Below are positions 24,494-36,200 of a stretch of DNA of 64,000 nt, piece after piece. The stretch's first letter is position 1, and the number at the start of each line of letters is the position of its first letter. A program made the translations under genes and the position numbers. Under the pieces are notes generated by a model. That model was not told the DNA's origin, ran no database searches, and was given only the letters and a program-made list of their open reading frames with translations. The stretch comes from Mallotus nudiflorus (lineage: Eukaryota; Streptophyta; Magnoliopsida; Malpighiales; Euphorbiaceae): NCBI GenBank assembly GCA_947683625.1, contig CANTUR010000047.1, positions 5,270,001 through 5,334,000 on the forward strand, in the 5' to 3' direction.

Positions 24494-24612
24494 ACCATCA
24501 GGCATACATCCATTACAGGCTCGACCAATCTTTTCACTACATTGTACCAGTACTAGCCATCATACAGTCTCAAACATTAAATTCCTTGAAAGGCATAAAA
24601 CATTCGTGAGGT
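24463..24612 (-). mobile_element. Possible retroposed 3'UTR fragment with A-tail
   Basis: On the minus strand, about 125 bases of average base composition run into a stretch of roughly 23 A (T-run at 24463-24486). This resembles a 5'-truncated processed transcript end. No flanking duplication was found and no parent gene is recognised, so the call is tentative. Confidence 0.25.
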
Positions 24613-24613
24613 G

Positions 24614-25615
24614 GCCCTCTGATTAACATTTTAATTTACAGTGTTATCATTTTCATACATCAATCTAATGATATAAATTGTTATGTATATACAATCTCAT
24701 ATATTTATCATTTTTTATTAATTTAATATTTATATTTGTAACTTTTAATAAGTTAAATTTTTAAAATATAACACATATTAATTCATTATTATATATTATT
24801 TGTATTAAAAAGGATTTTTAAATTTCATTTTAGTTAAATTTAGATAATAAAATGATAAAATTATAAATTAAAATATCAAACTGATAAAAAATAATAACTA
24901 CAAAAAATCATAAATATATTTTGTGTTCGTTTAAATGATATATATATTTTCGTATGAAAGATTAAAATAATAATAAATCCCGAGGGTTGGTTAACTAGTT
25001 GAAAAAATTTAACAATAAATTTCTTTAAATGATGTGTCATTTAATTAGTGGGAAAAATGTATTAATTTTTGAATTAATTTAAGTATAATATATAATTAAT
25101 CTAAAATACATCTTAATTTACAATTTTATCATTTAGTTTATAATTTTATCATTTCAATATTTCAACTCGTCTAAAATACACCAATCTGATAGTATAATGC
25201 ATTTGTCACCTCTATATTTGCCATTTTTTTTATTAGTTTAACACTTCTACATACAATTTTTTATTAGTTAAATTCTTAAAATATTACACATACTAATTTT
25301 TTATTACATGTCATGTATGATGAAAAGGATTTTAAAATTGCATTTTAGGTGAATTCAAGTGTTGAAATGATAAAACTATAAATTAAAATATCAAACTGAT
25401 AAAAAATAATAAATATACTGAAATGTAAATGTATTATGCCTTCCTTTAAGTGATATACATAGTTTCCTGTGAAAAATTAAAATAATATTAAATCATGAGG
25501 ATTGGTTAACTAGTTGAAAAAGTTTAACAATAAATTTCTTTAAATGATATGTAATTTAGTTAGTGGGAAAAACTAAAATGTATTAATTTTAAGAATTAAT
25601 TTAAGTAATTCAAAA
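24614..25615. repeat. Direct duplication, period about 514 bp
   Basis: Two diverged copies, about 24,614-25,088 and 25,090-25,615. Shared landmarks in order are a taatttaca...tatcattt start, ttaataagttaaat/ttattagttaaat, aaaaaggattttt/gaaaaggatttt, atcaaactgataaaaaataata, ggttaactagttgaaaaa (about 24,987 and 25,503) and agtgggaaaaa. Each copy also has ends related by inversion (tgataaaa-tataaatta against aattta-tttatca), which suggests a non-autonomous, MITE-like element duplicated in tandem. Confidence 0.7.
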
Positions 25616-25899
25616 ATTATTTCTTTCCATAATAATTTAAATTTAATTTTTGAAATCAAAACTTGAATATATATATTTTTTAAATATATCATATAATATA
25701 GAAACATACACTAATTTTAAAACTTAATGATCAACCGTTGGTAAAAAGTTATTATCACTTAAATTAAGTCTTAAGTCTGAGTTCTAGTAGATACAATTGC
25801 ATTAAATTAATTGTATGATTTTGCCTGGATTAAACCAAATTAGTCGAAGTTTAGCGAATTCTTAATACTAGTGATTTAGACAAAAAAAATTAATTAAAA

Positions 25900-26225
25900 G
25901 GAAAATTAGATATTAATTGTTAGAGTAAAAATAATAAAATATTAAATTTTAATTATATATTTCTCATTTCAAAAAAGTATATATATTTCTAGAAAAACTT
26001 AATAAAACATGAGGCAAAAGAAAATAATTTTCAAAAGTTTGAAAAATCCACGCAAGAAATTTAGAAAAAAATTATTAAAAGGGAAGTCAGATATTAAATT
26101 TTAGAATACAATAATAAAATATTAAATTTTAATTATATATATTTCTAGAAAAACTTAATAAAACGTGAGGCAAAAGAAAATAATTTTCACAGATTGAAAA
26201 ATCCACGCAAAAAATTTGAAAGTTC
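25900..26225. repeat. Direct duplication, period about 156 bp
   Basis: Two adjacent copies share agatatta, aataaaatattaaattttaa, ttctagaaaaacttaataaaac, tgaggcaaaagaaaataatttt and gaaaaatccacgcaa in the same order. The second copy lacks about ten bases around ctcatttcaaaa. It is non-coding. Confidence 0.8.
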
Positions 26226-26229
26226 CTGA

Positions 26230-29200
26230 TGAAAATATCTGAATTTTTTATCGGTAGAGTATCCCTCTTATATAACATAATGCAATGTCAAAAGTGGATA
26301 TAAATTGTTGTCATTTTCTGTTAGAAATTATGTGGTAGTTTTTTAATGGATATAATAGATGTGATCAAAGCATATAAACTTAGAAGGTTGAGCAGTGAAA
26401 TGGGAAGATTTCTTTTCATGATATCATATAGATCATCAGTTCAACTTTAAATCGCGGCAAAAGTAAAATTTTTATTTATACTGAAATTAAATTTAGGGTT
26501 CAGAATTTCTAATACTAATAATTTTAAAAAATATATATATATATATCATACAATTTTGAAAGATATGTATATATATTAATCTTTTTTTAATCTGTCACTC
26601 CAATAGATTTATTCTCTCCACCGAAACTATAATTTAAAAAAAATATATTTTATTTCCTCCACGAGATGCATCACCAATTATCCTATTCTATATAACTTTA
26701 TTATAACATATGAAACATTAATTGGGCCAATAATAATAATGAAGTTGTAGTTTTATGCATGAGCACATACTATATTATATATTTATTTCCCATCAAAATA
26801 AAACACAGACCAAAAAGAAAAGAAAAGAAAAGAAAAAGAAACATCAATAATAGTAACAAGAGAAGGGAGTGAGGATAGCATGGGTGCACCTAACCTCCAA
26901 CCATAACCAAACCATATTCTTTTGCAAATATTAATACTCATCAATCAAAACCCCTCACCTACAACATCTTATCCCATTCAATTCAATTCAATGACTTCAA
27001 ATTGACCTTTCTCTTCCTCCATATATTATTTATTTCTTTTAATTATAAGCAAATAAATAAATAAGTAATACAAAAAGAAAAAAAAAATGAAGAGTTTGAA
27101 CTTAATTTCAAGAAAAATATTTATGCACATATGAGAATGGTTGGTCGACAACACCACCCAACTCACTATCAGAACTGTACCAACCTAGAAAATTTTTTAT
27201 TCTTCTCATCACATATTCATGAAACAAAATCAACGCATGCTTACCTTTTCAATCTTGATTTTCTTTATGTTATTTTGAAAAAAGAAAATAATAATAATAA
27301 TGACGGTGCATTTGTTATAGTGAAATGGTTTCTTTAGTATTATTCCACAAGCAAAAGAACTCGATTTCAATTTGGCTTTCGGTTCATAAATACATAATAA
27401 TTAAACAAAAATATAATGAGCAGCAGTACATAGAACAGCTTCAAATTGTTGGAGATTTATTAAATATAATTTGACATTAGACCCACATGGGACTATATAT
27501 ATGGATGTGGATTTCTCCATTTGAGCTATTATCTCCAGTACTTACTTTTCTATTAAATAATAATATGATATGATATGAATTTGATAATTTTTATATATAT
27601 ATAACTTTTTGTATCATCAATATTAAAAAGTCTGATAAATTCTAATACTCATGTTTAATTTTAGCAGGATCACACCGACAATAAAAATTTCGAACAATAA
27701 ATAAATAAATTTGATATAACTGTATATATTATTATGACAATTCGAATCCAATAAATCACTTGAGTAAAAATCTCTAATATTTAATTTGAAATGTTTAGTT
27801 CTTATTTTATGAAATTGAATGTGTTATATTTTAATTTACTAATAAAACAGTCATAATTTTACAAACAATATATATACATATATTGATTAAAATTCCCTTA
27901 TTAAGCTAAAACTACAGCTATATTAAAATTAACATAATAAGAATCCTACGCGGCGTATGTCACTGGAGTGCAATATTTGATGCACCACAGGGGATGGAAT
28001 CAAACCTTATGCCACCCTAATACTAACTCCTGATTTCTTGCACAACTAACGATTCTTATGCAATTTGCTTCCTTTCCAAGAAAAATAAATGCATAAACAG
28101 CACCAAAATCACTGCACTAGGGCTAACATTTTGTTGTAAACATGCACAGTAGGTTACCACTGATTTCTTGTTGAAGGATTAAAGTCTGCTGCTGCCACTG
28201 CTAGAACTAACACAATATGGCCAATATATTGTGCAGATGATCCAACACAAATGTAACCCTTTTCTCTTTTTCCGTTTATTAATTATTATGTGTGTTTTAC
28301 CCTTGTGTTTTGTACCATTCAAAAAAAATACATTTGCTGTGTATGTATTTTTCATTCACGATAACTGTGGGGTGAATTCATCATTTTGGATCTCATTTTA
28401 GTTGTGGAGTCTGTATATTTAGATTATATAAGTTTGCATTGCTTTTCTAAAATTGACATAATTTTTTTTTTTTTAAAAATGTGTCATATATTTGATCCAT
28501 TGTGTTCCGTAGAATAATTTTTTCTTTTTAAAAAAACAAAACTATTGTGTGCTATTCTATAGTTGAATGTCTAATGTCTTGTAATTTTTTCTTTCTTTTT
28601 AATTAACGTTAATGTCTATTCTTTCTCCACGTTATCTTAAAACATTTTTTTCTATTAATGTTAATATTTCTGCATACAAAAACTTGTTAATTATATAAAA
28701 TTTTAATTAATTAATTTATCATCAACATCTTTACACTTTTATTTTAAATTAATTAATGTTTGAATAAATTTTTTTAATAATACCTGAGAAGAAAATCACT
28801 GAAATTTAAACCGTGACATTCATTTTTTAAAATAATCTAAGATAAAATACACCAATTATATATCAATCTATTTATTACTGAAAATAGTATTTTTAACATC
28901 AAAATTTTAATTATTTAACTATTCATAAAAATAATTAAAATTTCTAATATATTTTTTTAGACCAAAATTAAAATTTCTAATATACAAAATTACTTTTTTT
29001 TTTTTAATTTTAAGAACAATTAATTATGTTTGCTATGTAATTAATTTTTTTTTCAATAGTAGTATTAACTAATAATTAATTACATACACATGGAAAGAGA
29101 GAGGAGAGGAGGGGTAGATGGGAACTAACTCCTACAAGATCAGCAACAATGGTAGCAGTAGTAGAAAAATGAATGAAGAGAAGAGGTGCAGTGTGGCGGG

Positions 29201-29300
29201 GGCAGGTACCACGTGCAGAGTCTCATTAAAGCCGTTAAGCCTTAAAGGCCCCACCTGCCTCTCTAACTCAAACCTAACTCTGCAATTTCTCCTTAAACTA
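26230..29300. other. Gene-free region upstream of the acetyl-CoA carboxylase gene
   Basis: About 3 kb of AT-rich DNA without a supportable exon or RNA gene. It holds a short AAAAG repeat (26,815-26,838) and several TA runs. Short reading frames (for example 27131-27337) lack protein-like composition. The last few hundred bases (29,090-29,300) are less AT-rich and probably include the promoter of the carboxylase gene. Confidence 0.45.
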
Positions 29301-29301
29301 C

Positions 29302-29309
29302 CTATATAC
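29302..29309 (+). promoter_or_regulatory. Possible TATA box of the acetyl-CoA carboxylase gene
   Basis: ctatatac stands about 230 bases before the 5'UTR donor site at 29532. It would put the transcription start near 29,335, inside or just after the CAGACA microsatellite. Position-based inference only. Confidence 0.35.
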
Positions 29310-29326
29310 TTGTATGTACATACACA

Positions 29327-29361
29327 CACAGACACAGACACAGACACAGACACAGACACAA
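29327..29361 (+). repeat. CAGACA microsatellite
   Basis: About five copies of the hexamer CAGACA follow a short CA run, at or just before the likely transcription start of the carboxylase gene. The repeat makes Asp-Thr runs in a spurious reading frame. Confidence 0.85.
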
Positions 29362-29531
29362 CGCAAGCCAAAACCCATTTCAAAGATTGTCAAATGCGTG
29401 TATGAATGAATCTATGTAACTCATTCATAACTTACATTGCCACAAGTGATTCAAACTAATGCTTTATTACCCATAAACCCAATTCTGTTCAATTTTAGTC
29501 CCGCCTTCCAAGATTTCAGCTTTTTCTCCAG

Positions 29532-30276
29532 GTTTGTTGCTGCTTTTTGATTCTTCTCTTAACTGGGTTTTGTTTCAATTTTGAAGCTTTTCTTGTTTTC
29601 TTGGAGTTGTGTTAATTGGGTTGTTATTATTGTTTGGTTTTTGAGCGATGTAAGGAAGTTTGAGTGATGTTTTTTCTGTGTGAGTGGTTTGGTTTTGCAA
29701 TTTCTGTGGATTAAGGTTTAGTTTATAATGGATTTGGAATCTAATTATGTGTTTTTTTTTTGGTGGGGCTTGTGAGTGTTTATTTTATCATTTGAAGTAC
29801 CTTTTCGATATTATCAATATCTCTATGATCCTGAATAAAGATACTTTAGTAGTGAGCTGCGTTTGGCTCCAAACTTAAATTGGGATGTACTGATGGATAG
29901 AGTGTTCAGTTTTAGTTTATTTTGAATCTTTAATTATAAAATAATTCTTCAATGGAGGCTAAAGTCTGTAGTGCTGAAAAATGATTACTCCTCGTAAAGC
30001 TTCCTTCTTTTTAACCAAACAGAGACTTACCATAATTGGATGGTTTTCTTCCAGTTCAATTTTAGCTGTTAAATTTGATTTCTTTGCGTTCTTCTGATCT
30101 GTGAACTTTTGTGCATTAACTATGGACAGGCTAGATTTAAATATTACTAAGGTTGATTCATCCTATGAGTGAACTAATATTACAAGCATAAGACAAAAGT
30201 GAAACAGAAATGACTTGGTTTAAAGACTCTGATTTTAACCCAGAATTTTGCTGACGTAAATCCTGTCTATATGCAG
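29532..30276 (+). other. 5'UTR intron of the acetyl-CoA carboxylase gene
   Basis: The donor is tttctccag|gtttgt at 29531/29532 and the acceptor is tatatgcag|c at 30276/30277, one base before the ATG at 30278. The T-rich composition fits a plant leader intron. The leader exon would be about 29,335-29,531. Supported by splice sites and the abrupt start of coding sequence, not by a transcript. Confidence 0.6.
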
Positions 30277-30277
30277 C

Positions 30278-33200
30278 ATGTTGGAAGCTCAGAGGAGACA
30301 ACCAATGGCAATGGGCACTACTCGAGGGACTGGTTATGTAAATGGGATAGTTTCAATAAGGAGCCCTGCTACAATATCTGAAGTGGATGAATTCTGCTAT
30401 GCTCTTGGAGGGAAGAAGCCAATTCATAGTATTTTGATTGCAAACAATGGAATGGCAGCTGTCAAGTTTATACGTAGTGTTAGGACATGGGCTTATGAAA
30501 CATTTGGCACTGAGAAAGCAATCTTGTTGGTGGCCATGGCTACTCCAGAAGACATGAGAATCAATGCAGAGCATATCAGAATTGCTGATCAGTTTGTGGA
30601 AGTTCCTGGTGGGACAAACAATAATAATTATGCTAATGTGCAGCTCATTGTAGAGGTGTGTACAGTGAATTCTTTGTTTTGTGCAATTCAGATTTCTTTT
30701 ATTGTTTCGTAAATAAAAAAACGTGAAGGATGGCTAGGTTCAATTAGGGAGTTCATAGGGGGAAGAATCCTGGCAAATGTTATTGGTTAACAATTCCATT
30801 TATTGAATTCAATTAGTGCTGTTATAATCTGTATAAAAAAGGACAGAAAACTTAAAGTAGTCAATTAAATATACTTTAGAAGTGAGTTATATGCTAGAAT
30901 TGTGCTATGTTGCGTAATCTAGAGCCTTGAGGTCCCCATTTCTTCAGGAATCTCAGACTATCATGAAGATGAATTAGTGGGTACTATGTTGTTTTTTTTT
31001 TTTTTGTGCTGTTTCTTAATTCAATAGCACTCTACCCTATTCTTATTTGTTTGATAATATGGATGAATTACGTAAGCAAGATTAACTCTTTTTGTCCTTC
31101 ATTTTTTTTTTCCAATAATAAAGTTGTAATTTGCGGTTACTAGATGGCAGAGATAACCCATGTTGATGCAGTTTGGCCTGGTTGGGGCCATGCGTCTGAG
31201 AACCCTGAGCTGCCAGATGCACTAAATGCAAAGGGGATAGTATTTCTTGGGCCCCCTGCTGTATCCATGGGAGCATTGGGTGATAAGATTGGTTCATCTT
31301 TGATTGCCCAAGCAGCAGATGTCCCTACTCTTCCATGGAGTGGCTCGCATGTAAGCATCCTGATCTGAACTGTGATTTAATTTTGCAAGTAATTCCATAT
31401 CTGATGTATTATGTTTCTATGTTCCAGGTTAAGATTCCTCCAGAAAGCTGTTTGATTACCATCCCAGATGAGGTATACAGGGAAGCATGTGTACATACGA
31501 CAGAGGAAGCAATTGCAAGCTGTCAAGTTGTTGGTTATCCTGCAATGATCAAGGCATCATGGGGTGGTGGTGGTAAAGGCATAAGAAAGGTTTGATTCTA
31601 CATTGAAAAAATTTATGTTCTAACCTACAAGGATTTGCCACAAACTGAATTTTCATGTTTTCTTTTGGACTCTCAAGGTTCATAATGACGATGAAGTTAG
31701 GGCATTGTTTAAGCAAGTTCAGGGTGAAGTTCCAGGATCGCCCATATTTATAATGAAGGTTGCTTCACAGGTTAGATTATCTTCTTCTTTTAGTTTGAAT
31801 GAAGTGCAATTGCACAACGATTTTCCAGGATTTTGCATCTAATTTCAATGATTCCTTTAATTTTCTCATTCAGAGTCGACATTTAGAAGTCCAGTTACTC
31901 TGTGATCAATATGGAAATGTCGCGGCATTGCATAGCCGTGATTGCAGTGTTCAGAGGCGACACCAAAAGGTAAGTTTGTTTCTTTACTAATTTTTGGATA
32001 TTACAATAATAAACAGATCAATTTTTTCTTATTACTGCAAGATTAGCCTTGCCTAAACAATTTGAGAGGATCTTTCCATAGCCTGACCTGCCAATATTTT
32101 ATTTTTCAATTAGATAATCGAGGAGGGTCCAATTACCGTTGCACCACTGGAGACTGTTAAACAACTAGAACAGGCAGCTCGTAGGCTAGCAAAATGTGTG
32201 GATTACATTGGAGCAGCTACAGTTGAGTATTTGTACAGCATGGACAGTGGCGAGTATTACTTTTTAGAGCTCAACCCTCGGTTACAGGTAATTTGAATTT
32301 TACCAGACAGTTCTATTTCATGTCACGTAATTAAGCTGTATTTCATGCATTCTTTCTTGTCTCTCCATTATTGTTGCAGGTTTAGTGGTGTATCTTATAG
32401 TTTAATATGTGGAAGTTATTGGGTTATCTGGTAGCTAGAAAAAATTAAAATACTTTTTATTTGCTGAATGGGATTAAAATTACTTTTCAAGTTTCTATCT
32501 AAAGGACAAGGATTAATTCTTGTTTGCAGTGTAAAAATGTTAAATTTTGATTGATTTTCCTAAATATCTTAATCTGAACATCAATATGGATGCAGGTTGA
32601 ACACCCTGTTACTGAGTGGATTGCTGAAATAAATTTGCCAGCAGCCCAGGTAGCTGTTGGTATGGGAATTCCTCTCTGGCAAATTCCTGGTATGACATTA
32701 GCAAGATTTGGAAATTCAGCAAGGCGTTAGTCCCTGAACATTTTGTCTTCTGACTATCTGTATCTATGCGCTTTATTTACTTAGAGATCAGGCGATTTTA
32801 TGGAATGGAACATGGTGGAGGATATGATGCTTGGAGGAGAACTTCAGTTGTTGCTATGCCTTTTGATTTTGATAAGGCAGAGTCTGTAAGGCCAAAAGGC
32901 CATTGTGTAGCTGTGCGTGTGACAAGTGAAGATCCGGATGATGGTTTTAAGCCTACAAGTGGAAAAGTACAGGTAAGGCTCTCAAGGTTGATTACTTATC
33001 TATAGTTTGTTTGCTTTATGCTGAAAATATATCTGTATGGACATGTACAGGAACTAAGTTTTAAAAGCAAGCCAAATGCGTGGGCCTACTTCTCTGTTAA
33101 GGTGCCTTTTCTTTTTCCCCTTCCTTTCGTCAAAAACATTTTTCTGTTGAAGGATCTTGGATTTCTAACTATAGTAACTTAAAAATTCTGATGCACAGTC

Positions 33201-36200
33201 TGGTGGAGGCATTCATGAATTCTCAGATTCTCAATTTGGTAAGTAGTTGCTGCTAGTATAGTCTATATAAAATGGATCAAACTAATTGAAATTAATCAAT
33301 TCATGGGAACTTGGTGAAAAACTGGATTTTGTTTTTTTATCAATTTTGACCTGTTTTATGTCAGTAAACTTAAATTAACTCCAAATGGTTGCAAGAGGTT
33401 TATTATCTACTTCTCTTTGCCAAAATGATTTACTTGCATATTGAAGATGGAAGGGGAGAATGATATTTATTGTTATTTGAGGAGCATAGCATATAGCTTA
33501 TGAAAATTAAGTTCTTGTTGCTAAAGAATATTTTTTTTGAATTATTTCCTAATGCTATCGTGCTCAGAACTTAAAGAAACGATCCTATTGTCATTTGCTG
33601 ATTACTGTTAAACCATAAAACTATGTTTATGTACGTACTCTAAGAGTCACATCTGGATGAATATTTACATCCATGCACTTCAGTGCTACTGCATGTGATA
33701 TTAACTTAATTTGCTACAGCTTATGAGGTAGCTTAGCATAATATAATTCTTGGAATAAAAAATGCTATGAATCCTCACGAAGGCCTTCCCAATGGTTTGC
33801 CAAACCTGACAAGGCAGCATGTAAATTTTGTAGTTTCTATTTTACCAAGTATGATTGAATTCATATTTGTCTCTTCTGTTTTTTCACTTTATAATTAACA
33901 TATGTCTAATCTTGTAATGAGAGTAATTGGGGTTAGCATTCTTTAATCCTCAACTGTGGCTGATTTTGCTCTAGTTGCTGCATATGCTTTTTCCTTCCAT
34001 GTAGTTCATTTGCTTTAATGTTCCATACAACTCAAGATCGCTTCTTTCCTCAGGTCATGTTTTTGCATTTGGTGAGTCTAGAGCATTGGCTATAGCGAAC
34101 ATGGTGCTTGGGCTGAAAGAAATTCAAATTCGAGGAGAAATCCGTACCAATGTTGATTACTCAATTGATCTTTTACACGTAAACTTCTCACCTGTTGATA
34201 ACATTTTATTGTTTCCTTTTCAGTACAAATTGGAAGATGCAAAATGGCTCCTTAGGGAATAAAATTAACATGATTTGAAATGTTATGCAGGTGTCTGATT
34301 ATAGAGACAATAAAATCCATACAGGTTGGTTGGATAGTAGAATTGCAATGCGAGTTAGGGCAGAACGGCCCCCTTGGTACCTCTCTGTTGTTGGAGGGGC
34401 TCTATATGTAAGTAGCCATGCATTGACATGAAAGGAAGAATCATAACCTTTTGTCCGCAATACTTGTAATTTGTATTTTAAAGGATTTATCGCTCACTTC
34501 GCTTCTCTCTCTCTCTCGTCGTCAGAAAGCATCTGCAAGCAGTGCGGCAATGGTTTCAGATTATGTTGGTTACCTTGAAAAGGGGCAAATCCCTCCTAAG
34601 GTACCTCATGAAGAGTTTGTAGTTATGAGCGTTTTTCTTTTTAATTGACTTTTAGTGACATTAATGTTAGATGATTGTGTTTTCAGCACATATCACTTGT
34701 GAACTCTCAAGTTTCATTGAACATTGAAGGAAGCAAATACATGGTATGAGTGTCATTTTTCTGCTTTTTTTTTTTTGAACAAAATGTCATTATCCTTCTC
34801 AAACTAAAAGTTTCCTTTTTTAGTTTCTTAGTAATGTAATTTACAAAGGATTTAGGTTCCTAGACTTTGATAATATGTGTCATTAACATTTTGGAAACTA
34901 TTTCCAGATTGACATGGTTAGAGGGGGCCCAGGAAGCTATAGATTGAGGATGAATAAATCAGAAATTGAAGCAGAAATACATACTTTACGTGATGGAGGT
35001 TTACTGATGCAGGCAATCATTTATATTCCCTGTAGCTTTATTGATTATTTTTTTGTGGACATTCTGTCCATGTGTTACTATGCTCCCTCTCTTTTCTTTT
35101 TCTTTTTTAAGTACTTTGGTATTCTTCTTTTTTGTTGGTAACTATGTTTTTGACACGGCTGATAGAATCTGTTATTTCTGTTTTGCTACAGCTGGATGGA
35201 AACAGCCATGTGATATATGCAGAGGAAGAAGCTGCAGGAACTCGCCTTCTCATTGATGGAAGGACTTGCTTGCTACAGAATGATCACGATCCATCAAAGT
35301 TAGCAGCAGAGACGCCATGCAAACTGCTAAGATACTTGATTTCAGATAGTAGTCACATTGAAGCTGACACCCCATATGCTGAGGTTGAAGTTATGAAGAT
35401 GTGCATGCCTCTTCTTTCACCTGCTTCTGGTGTTATTCATTTTAAAATGTCTGAAGGTCAAGCAATGCAGGTAATCTATTATCCCTCCCCCTCTTCTCCC
35501 ACACACACATCTATAAAGTATCAGTAATCAGTTTTGGTGTGAGTGTAAGAATTCAGCTTTTGTGTAGGCTGGTGAGCTCATAGCACGACTTGATCTGGAT
35601 GATCCTTCAGCCGTAAGAAAGGCTGAGCCTTTTCATGGGAGCTTCCCAGTACTGGGACCTCCAACTGCTATTTCTGGAAAAGTTCATCAGAGATGTGCTG
35701 CAAGTCTAAATGCAGCTCGCATGATTCTTGCTGGCTATGATCATAATATTGATGAAGTAAGTATTTTCCTATCATGCTAAAAAATATCTCTTGTCCAATG
35801 GCAATTTCCAACAGGGATTTTAAATCCTCATCATGGATATTAGTATGTTATTCTCAACTTCTTGTTCTCATTCTTTAAAATTTTTTACTCTTAAAGTATA
35901 TTATAGATGAAAATTAATATACTATGGCATTCTGTATATTGATAATACTTATTGAAATTTGATGTCTTATCTCAATGGCTTTGGCAGGTAGTGCAAAGCT
36001 TGCTTAATTGTCTCGACAGTCCTGAACTTCCTTTCCTTCAGTGGCAAGAGTGCTTGTCTGTTTTGGCAACTCGCCTTCCCAAAGATCTTAGAAATGAAGT
36101 GAGTATACACATGTACGCTTCCACACTCATAGTGAATTCAGGCTCACAACAGGATCTGATCATCTTGACCCAAATTGTTTTAGTTGGAATCCAAGTATAG

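Noticed and set aside
27735..27765. aattcgaatccaat as a possible tRNA T-arm
   Set aside because: No acceptor stem, D-arm or anticodon arm can be formed around it.
29118..29405. Reading frames over the region before the carboxylase leader
   Set aside because: They depend on the CAGACA microsatellite (Asp-Thr or Val-Ser runs) and have no family resemblance.
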